This document shows positions 26,674 through 34,531 of a stretch of DNA of 64,000 nt, piece by piece. Origin of the DNA: Endozoicomonas sp965199185 (lineage in GTDB: Bacteria > Pseudomonadota > Gammaproteobacteria > Pseudomonadales > Endozoicomonadaceae); contig CBDAQW010000004.1 of the NCBI GenBank assembly GCA_965199185.1, positions 1 through 64,000 of the forward strand, in the 5' to 3' direction. The notes under the pieces are model-generated. The model made no database searches, had not been told where the DNA came from, and worked only from the letters and a program-made list of their open reading frames with translations. The position numbers and the translations under genes are program-made. Positions within the stretch are counted from its first letter, which is position 1, and every line of letters begins with the position of its first letter.

Positions 26674-28158
26674 ATGTCTCCTGAAACTTTTGCGCGTCTG
26701 GCCGCGGAAGGCTATAACCGCATTCCTGTCATCCGGGAAATCCTCGCCGACCTGGATACACCTTTGACCACTTATCTGAAACTGGCTAATGGTCGTTACT
26801 CTTATTTACTGGAGTCCGTCGAAGGTGGTGAGAAATGGGGACGCTACTCAATGATCGGCCTGCCCTGCAGAACCACACTGAGAGTCAAAGGTCACTCTGT
26901 TCAGATTGAACAGGATGGCCAGCTCATTGAAGAAGCCACCCCTGAAGACCCATTGGACTTTATCAAGCAATTCCAACAAAGATATCAGGTTCCTGAACTA
27001 CCAGAACTACCCCGTTTCACCGGCGGACTGGTGGGCTATTTTGGCTACGATACCGTGCGCTATATTGAGCCACGGTTGCTGGAATCCATACCAAAAGATG
27101 CACTGGACACACCGGACATCCTGCTCATGGTGTCTGATGAGCTCGTCGTTTTTGATAATCTGAGCGGCAAACTGATTCTGATCACTCATGCTAATCCGCA
27201 GGAACCTACTGCTCTGGAAAAGGCGCAATTTCGCCTGGACAACCTGGTTCGCCAATTGCAAAACACGCATGTGCAACCGCCTGTTCAGGTATCTCTGAAC
27301 CCAGTCAGTGAAGATGACTTCAAATCCGGTTATGGCGAAGTCGCTTTTAAAGAATCGATTGAAAAAATTCGTAATTATATTCTGTCCGGCGATGCCATGC
27401 AGGTCGTGCTATCACAACGAATGAGTATTCCATACGACAGCTCTCCTCTGAATCTCTATCGTGCGCTGCGAAGTACAAACCCGTCGCCGTATATGTATTA
27501 CATGGATCTGGGTGATTTCCATGTGGTGGGTTCTTCACCGGAAATTCTTGCCCGACTGGAAGATGGTGAAGTCACCGTTCGCCCTATCGCCGGCACCCGC
27601 AAACGCGGGACAACCGAAGAAAAAGATCTGGCACTGGAGAAAGACCTGCTGAACGACCCCAAAGAACTGGCTGAGCATCTGATGCTTATTGATCTTGGTC
27701 GAAACGACGCCGGACGTGTATCAAAAACAGGCACTGTACAATTGACTGACAAAATGGTCATCGAACGTTATTCGCACGTTATGCACATCGTCTCTAATGT
27801 CAAAGGCGAGTTACGGGAAGGACTTGATGCGATTGATGTGCTTCGTGCCACCCTTCCCGCAGGGACATTAAGCGGCGCTCCCAAGTTGCGGGCGATGGAG
27901 ATCATTGATGAGCTCGAACCCGTTAAACGTGGTGTTTATGGCGGTGCGGTCGGCTATCTCGCCTGGAATGGCAACATGGACACGGCTATTGCTATTCGTA
28001 CAGCAGTCATTAAAGATCGTCAGTTACATATTCAGGCAGGTGCCGGAGTGGTTGCCGATTCAGTTCCTGAACTGGAATGGCAGGAAACCATGAATAAAGG
28101 ACGGGCTGTGTTTCGGGCTGTGACTATGGCGCAAACCGGCCTACAGATACCCGGTTAA
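26674..28158 (+). CDS. trpE: Anthranilate synthase component I
   Basis: This 494-residue enzyme makes anthranilate from chorismate with TrpG, the first step of tryptophan synthesis. The feedback site LLES lies in NGRYSYLLESVEGGEKWGRY, so Trp inhibition is expected. The chorismate-binding domain has VVLSQRMSIPY, RPIAGTRKRGTTEEKDLALE, IDLGRNDAGRVSKTGTV and ATLPAGTLSGAPKLRAMEII. Length and order are normal. A strong terminator follows the gene. Its usual operon partners trpGDC lie 1.4 kb further on, separated by a repeat element and an ankyrin/SOCS-box gene. Confidence 0.97.
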   Translation: MSPETFARLAAEGYNRIPVIREILADLDTPLTTYLKLANGRYSYLLESVEGGEKWGRYSMIGLPCRTTLRVKGHSVQIEQDGQLIEEATPEDPLDFIKQFQQRYQVPELPELPRFTGGLVGYFGYDTVRYIEPRLLESIPKDALDTPDILLMVSDELVVFDNLSGKLILITHANPQEPTALEKAQFRLDNLVRQLQNTHVQPPVQVSLNPVSEDDFKSGYGEVAFKESIEKIRNYILSGDAMQVVLSQRMSIPYDSSPLNLYRALRSTNPSPYMYYMDLGDFHVVGSSPEILARLEDGEVTVRPIAGTRKRGTTEEKDLALEKDLLNDPKELAEHLMLIDLGRNDAGRVSKTGTVQLTDKMVIERYSHVMHIVSNVKGELREGLDAIDVLRATLPAGTLSGAPKLRAMEIIDELEPVKRGVYGGAVGYLAWNGNMDTAIAIRTAVIKDRQLHIQAGAGVVADSVPELEWQETMNKGRAVFRAVTMAQTGLQIPG

Positions 28159-28181
28159 ACATCTGACCACCCGGTGTGCTT

Positions 28182-28215
28182 CCCCAATTTCGCTCGAGAT
28201 TGGGGTCTTTTTTTG
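28182..28215 (+). terminator. Intrinsic terminator of trpE
   Basis: A CCCCAAT/ATTGGGG stem with a ten-base loop is followed by TCTTTTTTT, about 24 bases after the trpE stop. It separates trpE transcriptionally from the downstream trpGDC genes. Confidence 0.9.
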
Positions 28216-28565
28216 TAATACACGGAACTAACCCTCAATGCCGAATTCCAGGATCTTTCATATTTAGATATTGAAAGAAGTGATCTCAAGGATAGCTGGA
28301 CCTATTATTTTCATAAGAGAGCTAGCAAATAAGAAAATACCAGTAGCCGGTCACTCTCTAAATGCCCGGCTTTATGAAACAACTCATATTTTTTGCCCGG
28401 ATAATTCCCGGGCGAAGTCCCCATTTTTTAATCATTGACTCAAAGCTTGCCCTTCCCGGGAAGCACCTTCAATTCTTAAAAGTTATCTGGGTGTTAGAAG
28501 TCTCTGTCCATTCAGAATTAGGCGGAACCTTACATACCTTTGAGTGTCTCAATGCAAACAATAAA
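28216..28565. other. Gene-poor stretch between trpE and the repeat element
   Basis: No intact gene is convincing here. A plus-strand frame ending at the TAA near 28331 reads LDIERSDLKDSWTYYFHK, which looks like the tail of a lost coding sequence, possibly a nuclease/transposase remnant, but this is weak. A 69-codon ORF (28362-28571) runs to the edge of the repeat element and has no recognisable features. The region looks like debris of past insertions. Confidence 0.35.
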
Positions 28566-28572
28566 AATTAAA

Positions 28573-28753
28573 ACCCGATGTGTGACTTTTATCTCGTAGG
28601 TTGCCAATCCATGGCTTATGGGTTCTGTACACCCCCTGTACAGAATGACAGCTAGTAGAGGTTTTGTGCATTCTGCTGTCATCCCGTACAGGGACTGTAC
28701 GGGATCCACGTGGCATGGATAGCCATGTTGAAATTAAAAGTCACACATCGGGT
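28573..28753 (-). repeat. MITE-like inverted-repeat element, copy 2 (inverted orientation)
   Basis: A full-length copy in the opposite orientation to the other three. The ends are ACCCGATGTGTGACTTTTA and TAAAAGTCACACATCGGGT, perfect inverted repeats. The 7-bp direct repeat AATTAAA flanks it at 28566-28572 and 28754-28760. It ends 15 bases before the start codon of the ankyrin/SOCS-box gene, whose promoter or leader it may therefore provide. Confidence 0.9.
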
Positions 28754-28768
28754 AATTAAAAGTATTTT

Positions 28769-29284
28769 ATGTTTAAGTTATTTTTAGCGGTTAAAAATGG
28801 TGATATCGAGACGGTTAACCGTTTACTAGCGGATGGCACTGCCCCTAATCAGTCACCAGAAATCCTGAAATTTGCCGCTGGAACAGGTCATAACAAGATT
28901 ATCGACAGCCTGATCGCCAGAGGCGCTGACCCCGGTTTATCACTAACATCCCTGAATGAGGTAACCAGCCTATGTAACTTTGAAGGCATCAATAACCTGT
29001 TATCCGTCTGGCCAACAACGAGAGAACACTGGACATTCGATACCGCTATACATACAGCAAGAGAAATGGGTAATGTCAAAATCACCCAAGCTCTGGAAAA
29101 TCACATTCCCCCGTTGGCGCAACCACATTCTCTAAAAAATATGTCACGTTGCTGTATTCGCAGAAGGCTGTCTGAGCGATTAGAAGAAGACCAGCAACCA
29201 ATAAAACCGGCTATCGAAAGTCTGCCGCTACCGCAGCCTTTGAGAAGTTACGTATTTAATCCGCTGACGGCAATTGGCAAGTAA
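28769..29284 (+). CDS. Ankyrin-repeat protein with C-terminal SOCS box (ASB-like)
   Basis: A 171-residue cytosolic-type protein without signal or membrane segment. Residues 1-112 form about four ankyrin repeats, clearest in AVKNGDIETVNRLLADG and AAGTGHNKIIDSLIARGADP. Residues 121-164 match a eukaryotic SOCS box. The elongin-BC box is SLKNMSRCCI at 121-130 (small Ser where Cys is usual), continued by RRRL. The Cul5 box is LPLPQPLRSYV at 152-162, with the diagnostic LPLP. This is the architecture of animal ASB proteins, the substrate adaptors of Cullin-5 ubiquitin ligases. In a bacterium it would be a host-directed effector. It has no strong RBS, follows a MITE-like copy, and sits between trpE and trpG as a foreign insertion. 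Delivery route unknown. Confidence 0.78.
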   Translation: MFKLFLAVKNGDIETVNRLLADGTAPNQSPEILKFAAGTGHNKIIDSLIARGADPGLSLTSLNEVTSLCNFEGINNLLSVWPTTREHWTFDTAIHTAREMGNVKITQALENHIPPLAQPHSLKNMSRCCIRRRLSERLEEDQQPIKPAIESLPLPQPLRSYVFNPLTAIGK

Positions 29285-29629
29285 CATCAGTGCCTCACTG
29301 CTGTCCGGTTAGTTCTAACTGCACTCATCAGTTGAGTGTTATTCAACCGATCTCAGAGAAGTGAGAGCCACTCGATGCACTGCCAGTTCGGCTTTGCTTT
29401 CAGCTTGAGTTGGTAAGCTTGGCAGGAGCAATAATATGACCTTTTGGTGAAAATCGCGCTTATTTTCACTAAACCTTTGTGTACTGCAGCCTGTCAGGCT
29501 GCTTGAGAGACCATCCGGTTCAGCTATGTTATATTGCCTGACTTCAGGTTCACCGATGTCTGTTGTGATCCCGGAACCGGGCACCTTGTTTTTGAAAACA
29601 GACTGAATCAATGAGAGACAAGTTTTTTT
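29285..29629. other. Intergenic region upstream of trpG
   Basis: This gap should hold the promoter of trpGDC now that trpE is separated. A perfect short palindrome (GCAGCCTG, one base, CAGGCTGC) lies at 29486-29502. It is followed by a weak promoter-like pair, TTGAGA at 29503-29508 and TATGTT at 29525-29530, with a 16-base spacer. Both are suggestive only. No gene is visible. Confidence 0.35.
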
Positions 29630-30214
29630 ATGCTTTTAATGATCGACAACTACGACTCCTTCACATTTAATTTGGTTCAGTATTTTGGCGAACTGGGTTC
29701 GAAGGTCGAAGTACATCGTAACGACCATATCTCTATTGCAGATATTGAGAAGCTGAACCCCGATCATATTGTCATCTCACCAGGACCCTGCACGCCGGAT
29801 GAAGCCGGTATCTCTATGGATATCATTCGTCGTTTTCAGGGCGAAGTGCCTATTCTGGGCGTTTGTCTGGGTCATCAGAGTATTGGTCAGGTCTATGGCG
29901 GTGATATTATTCGTGCTCGTCAGGTCATGCATGGCAAAGTGTCCCCGATTTATCACAACAATACTGGTGTCTTTTCCGGGCTGAAAAACCCTGTCACCAC
30001 CACTCGATATCACTCTCTGGTGATCGATAAAAACACCTTACCAGACTGTCTTGAAGTGACCGCATGGACTCACCTTGACGATGGTTCGGATGATGAAATC
30101 ATGGGCGTTCGTCACCGTGAACTGCCTGTAGAAGGGGTGCAGTTTCATCCGGAATCCATCATGACCGAACAAGGTCATGAATTGCTTGCCAACTTCCTGA
30201 AACAATCCAGATAA
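29630..30214 (+). CDS. trpG: Anthranilate synthase component II (glutamine amidotransferase)
   Basis: A 194-residue class I glutamine amidotransferase that supplies ammonia to TrpE, and often to PabB for folate. It begins MLLMIDNYDSFTFNLVQYFG. The oxyanion block is ISPGPCTPDEAG. The catalytic Cys lies in ILGVCLGHQSIGQVYGG and the His/Glu pair in EGVQFHPESIMTEQG. It is the first gene of a trpGDC operon, with trpD starting 15 bases downstream. Confidence 0.96.
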   Translation: MLLMIDNYDSFTFNLVQYFGELGSKVEVHRNDHISIADIEKLNPDHIVISPGPCTPDEAGISMDIIRRFQGEVPILGVCLGHQSIGQVYGGDIIRARQVMHGKVSPIYHNNTGVFSGLKNPVTTTRYHSLVIDKNTLPDCLEVTAWTHLDDGSDDEIMGVRHRELPVEGVQFHPESIMTEQGHELLANFLKQSR

Positions 30215-30229
30215 CACCAAGCCATCATT

Positions 30230-31267
30230 ATGAATATAAAAGAAGCTATTAACCGGGTCGTTCAACACCTTGACCTGTCCCGTGAAGAGATGACCGATGT
30301 CATGCAGGAGATCATGAGCGGTCAGTGCAACCCAGCACAAATTGGTGCTTTTCTCACGGCCATGCGCATGAAAAGTGAGAGTATTGAAGAGATTACCGGC
30401 GCTGCTTCCGTCATGCGCCAGCTGGTGACCGGAGTCGATATAAAAGCCGACAACCTGGTGGATATTGTTGGCACTGGCGGTGATGGAGCTCAACTATTCA
30501 ATGTATCCACTGCATCTTCTTTCGTTTGCGCTGCAGCCGGTGCAAAAGTTGCCAAACATGGCAACCGTGGTGTTTCCAGCTCAAGTGGCAGTGCCGATGT
30601 TCTGGAGCAGGCCGGTGTCAATCTGAATATGTCACCTGAGCAGGTGGTTCGCTGTGTTGAGGCTATAGGGGTTGGTTTTATGTTTGCTCCGGCGCATCAC
30701 TCTGCCATGAAAAACGTTGTCGATGTGCGTCGAGCCCTGGGCATCCGAACTTTCTTCAATATTCTCGGGCCAATGGCTAACCCTGCCGGTGTAGAAAATC
30801 TGGTGATCGGTGTATTCTCCCGTGAGCTTTGTCGCCCGATGGCGGAGGTACTGCGTGAATTGGGCAACCAGCATGTGCTGATCGTTCACTCCATGGACGG
30901 CCTGGATGAAATCAGCATCGCCAGCGAAACGCATGCCGTAGAGCTGAAAGACGGAGAGATTATCGAGTTCACCATTAAGCCAGAGGATTTTGGCATAGAA
31001 TCACAAAGCCTGATTGGTCTGGATGTTGCATCTTCCGCTGACTCCCTGGCCTTGATTCGTGACACTCTTGGCAAACGCAAAGGGCCGTATGCTCATAAAG
31101 CTGGTGCCATGATTGCCCTCAATGCTGGTGCGGCGATTTATGTTTCAGGTATTGCAGAGACGCTTCAACAGGGTGTTGCCATCGCTGAGGATGTGATCGA
31201 CAGCGGTATGGCTCTGGAAAAATTAAATGAACTGGCTAGCTTTAGCCAGGTATTTTCTGCGGAGTAA
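30230..31267 (+). CDS. trpD: Anthranilate phosphoribosyltransferase
   Basis: This 345-residue enzyme joins PRPP and anthranilate. It has the PRPP-binding glycine loop in DIVGTGGDGAQLFNVST, the KHGNRGVSSSSGSADVLEQA motif, FMFAPAHHSAMKNVVDVRRA and LGIRTFFNILGPMANPAGV. The C-terminal domain has the metal-binding Asp/Glu in HSMDGLDEISIAS. Length is normal. It lies in trpGDC order, with trpC starting seven bases after its stop. Confidence 0.97.
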   Translation: MNIKEAINRVVQHLDLSREEMTDVMQEIMSGQCNPAQIGAFLTAMRMKSESIEEITGAASVMRQLVTGVDIKADNLVDIVGTGGDGAQLFNVSTASSFVCAAAGAKVAKHGNRGVSSSSGSADVLEQAGVNLNMSPEQVVRCVEAIGVGFMFAPAHHSAMKNVVDVRRALGIRTFFNILGPMANPAGVENLVIGVFSRELCRPMAEVLRELGNQHVLIVHSMDGLDEISIASETHAVELKDGEIIEFTIKPEDFGIESQSLIGLDVASSADSLALIRDTLGKRKGPYAHKAGAMIALNAGAAIYVSGIAETLQQGVAIAEDVIDSGMALEKLNELASFSQVFSAE

Positions 31268-31274
31268 CTCACCA

Positions 31275-32078
31275 ATGTCTGTTCCAACCATTCTGACGCG
31301 TATCATTGCCCGAAAACGTGAAGAAATCACTGAACGCCAGGCAATATCCAGTCTGTCAGATGTTAAAGCCATCGCCAGTCATGCTGATGCAACCAGAGGG
31401 TTTGCTCAACAACTGAACCAGCAAGCACAATCCGGAAAGGCTGCTATTATTGCTGAGATCAAAAAAGCCTCTCCTAGTAAAGGCGTTATTCGAGACGTGT
31501 TTCAACCCGCTGAGATTGCCATCAGTTATGAACAGGCCGGCGCCAGCTGCTTGTCAGTACTCACTGACAAAGATTTCTTTCAAGGCCATGAAGATTATCT
31601 GAAAGCCGCACGATCTGCCTGCTCTCTCCCGGTTTTGCGCAAAGATTTTATGGTAGACCCTTACCAAATTTATGAAGCCAGGGTCATCGGAGCAGACTGC
31701 ATTCTGTTAATCGTTTCTGCGTTAACCGACATGCAGCTGCAGGACTATAGCGGCCTTGCCCAAGAACTTGGCATGGATGTTCTGGTTGAAGTCCACGGAG
31801 CGGATGAGCTGGACAGAGCTTTGCCTCTGGAAGGTGCACTGTTGGGTATCAATAACCGAAATCTGCACTCCTTTGAAGTGACGCTCGAGAATACTTTTGA
31901 ACTGCTTGAAAGCATTCCAGAAGATCGTCAGATCATTACTGAAAGTGGCATTCACACGACAGAAGACGTAGATGCCATGTTCAGCAGAAACATCAACCGC
32001 TTTCTGGTCGGTGAAGCCTTTATGCGTCAGGAGAACCCCGGCGAAGGTCTTGAAAACCTGTTTGGCCGCTATCTGTAA
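31275..32078 (+). CDS. trpC: Indole-3-glycerol phosphate synthase
   Basis: A 267-residue TIM-barrel enzyme that closes the indole ring. The start at 31275 (MSVPTILTRIIARKREEI) matches family starts; an upstream in-frame extension inside trpD is not used. Catalytic residues lie in AIIAEIKKASPSKGVIR (Glu, Lys), SVLTDKDFFQG, LRKDFMVDPYQIYEAR and LLGINNRNLHSFEV, and the phosphate loop is FLVGEAFMR. It is last in the operon and converges on sodC with only 11 bases between stops. It is monofunctional, not fused to TrpF. Confidence 0.97.
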   Translation: MSVPTILTRIIARKREEITERQAISSLSDVKAIASHADATRGFAQQLNQQAQSGKAAIIAEIKKASPSKGVIRDVFQPAEIAISYEQAGASCLSVLTDKDFFQGHEDYLKAARSACSLPVLRKDFMVDPYQIYEARVIGADCILLIVSALTDMQLQDYSGLAQELGMDVLVEVHGADELDRALPLEGALLGINNRNLHSFEVTLENTFELLESIPEDRQIITESGIHTTEDVDAMFSRNINRFLVGEAFMRQENPGEGLENLFGRYL

Positions 32079-32089
32079 TAGCGTCAAAT

Positions 32090-32611
32090 TTATTGGATAA
32101 CGCCACAGGCAATTCTTGCACCGCCACCACCCATAGGCGGCGTGTCGGTGTAGTTATCGCCTTTTTGATGAATCATCAAGGTCCGGCCGGATAACTCAGA
32201 GATGGTTAATCGAGGAGCCACTACAGCGGTGTGCGCTTCTCCGTTTTTATCGACCAGCAGTCTCGGCAAATCCCCTTTGTGCCCGTTGCCATAGGGGCCT
32301 TCATGATGGCCTGTCTGTTCAGGGTCGTAATGACTTCCAGCTTTCAAAGCCGCTACCACCTTTCCATCCTTTTCGCCCGATTCACACGAAGGATGTTCGT
32401 GAATATGAAAACCGTGTTCTCCGGGAGACAACCCTTGTAAACGAGGCTGGAAGCTAACTCCTTTTGATGTCTGTGTAATCACAACAGTCCCCATCTCGAC
32501 ACCCGGATCGTCCGGTGAGACGCTGGAAATTTTTACAATTATTTCTGCTGTTGCAAAAGCGGGTAAGCTGATAATGACTGCTATAAGCGATTTTACGATT
32601 GAAAAATTCAT
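32090..32611 (-). CDS. sodC: Periplasmic Cu,Zn superoxide dismutase
   Basis: A 173-residue enzyme exported by a Sec signal (SLIAVIISLPAFATAE). It dismutates superoxide in the periplasm. Copper ligands are in GFHIHEHPSC, zinc ligands in AGSHYDPEQTGHHEGPYGNG with the following Asp, and the last copper His in LMIHQKGDN. The cysteine pair (HPSCESG and IACGVIQ) forms the conserved disulfide. The bacterial dimer-type features and normal length make this firm. The enzyme protects against external superoxide, such as that from a host oxidative burst. Confidence 0.96.
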   Translation of the reverse strand: MNFSIVKSLIAVIISLPAFATAEIIVKISSVSPDDPGVEMGTVVITQTSKGVSFQPRLQGLSPGEHGFHIHEHPSCESGEKDGKVVAALKAGSHYDPEQTGHHEGPYGNGHKGDLPRLLVDKNGEAHTAVVAPRLTISELSGRTLMIHQKGDNYTDTPPMGGGGARIACGVIQ

Positions 32612-32662
32612 AGTTTGCTACTCTGATTCTGATTGAACTATTCAGTATAGAGAAGCTCTGAG

Positions 32663-33307
32663 TTAGCGTGCGCCGTAAACCACTATTGTTTTGCCTTTAA
32701 CAGAAACCAGCCCCTGCTCTTCCAGGCTTTTCAGAACTCTTCCGACCATCTCTCTGGAGCAACCAACGATCCGGCCAATCTCCTGACGAGTCACCTTTAT
32801 CTGCATTCCTTCAGGGTGGGTCATAGCATCCGGTTGTCGGCAAAGATCAAGAAGACTTCGGGCAACTCGCCCAGTGACATCCATAAAAGCAAGATCACCC
32901 ATTTTGCGCGTAGTATGTTTAAGGCGACCCGCTATTTGACCACAAAGTTTGACCATCAGTTCCGGCTGTTCTGCCACCAGCTTTTTAAAATCGTCGTAAC
33001 TGATTTCAGCAATATCACAGCTCGTTCTGGCTTTCACCCATGCGGTACGTTTTTTGCATATTTCATCAAAGAGCCCCATTTCACCGAAAAAGTCGCCTTG
33101 ATTCAGATAGGTGACAACTATTTCTCTGCCTTCATCACTTTCGATAGCAACCGTTACCGAGCCACTGACGATATAAAACAGGGAATCTGAAGCGTCTCCG
33201 GCACACAAAATTGTGTTTTTGGGCCGATATCTTTTCCTGCGACTTATGGAGAAAAAATGTTCCATATCGACATCTTTATTAAGATTGGAAACCTTGTTCC
33301 CTGTCAT
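32663..33307 (-). CDS. vfr: CRP/Vfr-type cAMP receptor protein
   Basis: A 214-residue global regulator. The cyclic-nucleotide domain contains the phosphate-binding cassette around GDFFGEMGLFDEICKKRTAW, with Glu and Arg placed as in CRP and Vfr and the following Thr/Ser region in the C-helix. The winged helix has VTRQEIGRIVGCSREMVGRV, matching the recognition helix of CRP. The position near trpC and opposite an OsmC gene is the arrangement of vfr in Pseudomonas. It likely controls carbon use (including the lamB/malM genes here) and host-interaction genes. Confidence 0.93.
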   Translation of the reverse strand: MTGNKVSNLNKDVDMEHFFSISRRKRYRPKNTILCAGDASDSLFYIVSGSVTVAIESDEGREIVVTYLNQGDFFGEMGLFDEICKKRTAWVKARTSCDIAEISYDDFKKLVAEQPELMVKLCGQIAGRLKHTTRKMGDLAFMDVTGRVARSLLDLCRQPDAMTHPEGMQIKVTRQEIGRIVGCSREMVGRVLKSLEEQGLVSVKGKTIVVYGAR

Positions 33308-33554
33308 CTCGCCTAGTTCTCTTGATTCACGGGATTAAATACAACGGCCTATAAATTAAAGTTTTTTCTTCTGATATGCTATCGGTAAATGCATCCATCC
33401 CTATGCCTTAGCTGTGTTAATTACTGAATCAACAATCTGCATTTTTAACGCTGCGTTGTTACGCAAAAGCACTAACTTACCGGAAATCAACATGCATAAA
33501 ACTGTAAAATACGACAGAATAACCCTATTAAATTCATCTGAAAGGATATGATAT

Positions 33555-33977
33555 ATGCAGGCACAGGTAAAATGGATTGACAGCGGTCGTTTTATTGGCA
33601 CGACCGGTGGTAATCATTCTGTGGTCATGGACACCGATAAAGATCAGCGTTCTGCCCCCAGCCCAATGGAGATAATTCTTCTCGGGGTTGGTGGTTGCTC
33701 ATCTGTTGATGTGGTTGGCATCCTGAAAAAAGCTCGGCAGAAGGTTCAGAGCTGCCATGTTGAGCTTGAAGCAGAACGTGCAGACACGACACCCGGCGTA
33801 TTTACCCGCATTCACCTCAACTTTGTTGTTGCCGGCGAGGAGATCAAAGAAGCCCACGTAAAGCGGGCGGTGGCACTATCTGCTGAAAAATACTGCTCTG
33901 CATCGATCATGCTGGGCAATGCCGGTGTCAAAATCACCCACAGTTATAACATTTTAGAATCAAAACCCGATGTGTGA
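33555..33977 (+). CDS. OsmC/YhfA family protein
   Basis: A 140-residue OsmC-fold protein of the YhfA branch, usually a thiol-dependent peroxidase-like or unknown-function protein. MQAQVKWIDSGRFIGTTGG opens it. The first Cys lies in LLGVGGCSSVDVVGILKKAR and the second in LSAEKYCSASIMLGNAG, the two conserved cysteines of the family. An AAAGGATATGAT stretch gives the RBS. The last four residues (KPDV) and the stop TGA at 33975-33977 come from the terminal repeat of an inserted MITE-like element, so the native C-terminus was replaced. Confidence 0.92.
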   Translation: MQAQVKWIDSGRFIGTTGGNHSVVMDTDKDQRSAPSPMEIILLGVGGCSSVDVVGILKKARQKVQSCHVELEAERADTTPGVFTRIHLNFVVAGEEIKEAHVKRAVALSAEKYCSASIMLGNAGVKITHSYNILESKPDV

Positions 33978-34146
33978 CTTTTAATTTCAACATGGCTATC
34001 CATGCCACGTGGATCCCGTACAGTCCCTGTACGGGATGACAGCAGAGTGCACAAAACCTCTACCTGCTGTCATCCTGTACAGGGGAGTGTACAGAACCTA
34101 TAAGCCATGGATTGGCAACCTACAAGATAAAAGTCACACATCGGGT
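33965..34146 (+). repeat. MITE-like inverted-repeat element, copy 3
   Basis: A full-length copy with perfect ends ACCCGATGTGTGACTTTTA and TAAAAGTCACACATCGGGT. The 7-bp direct repeat AATCAAA flanks it at 33958-33964 and 34147-34153. The left end overlaps the 3' end of the OsmC-like gene and supplies its stop codon. The right end lies 18 bases from the stop of hinT on the other strand, so the element forms the whole convergent spacer. Confidence 0.93.
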
Positions 34147-34163
34147 AATCAAAGTAATACCAA

Positions 34164-34505
34164 TCAACCCGGAGGCCAGGTCATCTGACGGCCTGCCAGT
34201 ATGTGCAAGTGGATATGATAGATATCCTGGCCTCCCTGCTTATTGGTATTCAGGCTCAACCGAAAACCGGCTTCAGCCACACCCTCTTGAGCAGCTATGT
34301 CTTTAGCCACCAGCATCATTTTGCCTAACACAGCCTGATCTTCCACGGTGGCATCGTTCATGGTGGCGATGTGTTTTTTTGGAATCACCAGTATATGAAC
34401 GGGTGCCGCTGGGTGAATATCCCGAAATGCCAACACTTCATCGTCTTCATAAACTTTGTCAGACGGGATTTCTCCGGCGACAATTTTACAAAATAAACAA
34501 CTCAT
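34164..34505 (-). CDS. hinT: HIT-family nucleotide hydrolase (HinT-like)
   Basis: A 113-residue purine nucleoside phosphoramidase-type protein. CLFCKIVAGEIPSDKVYEDD is the typical start, and HILVIPKKHIATMND and the catalytic histidine triad IYHIHLHILAGRQMTWPPG follow. The start is taken at the second of two adjacent Met codons (34505); 34508 is equally possible. It faces the OsmC-like gene across a MITE-like copy and is preceded by cysZ on the same strand. Confidence 0.95.
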   Translation of the reverse strand: MSCLFCKIVAGEIPSDKVYEDDEVLAFRDIHPAAPVHILVIPKKHIATMNDATVEDQAVLGKMMLVAKDIAAQEGVAEAGFRLSLNTNKQGGQDIYHIHLHILAGRQMTWPPG

Positions 34506-34531
34506 CAAACGCTCCTTTCACAAACCATCTC

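Noticed and set aside
28230..28331. Tail of a nuclease/transposase-like gene (LDIERSDLKDSWTYYFHK)
   Set aside because: Too short and without any diagnostic motif; mentioned only as possible debris.
28362..28571. 69-codon ORF before the second MITE-like copy
   Set aside because: No recognisable motif or convincing RBS, and it ends at the element boundary; treated as debris.
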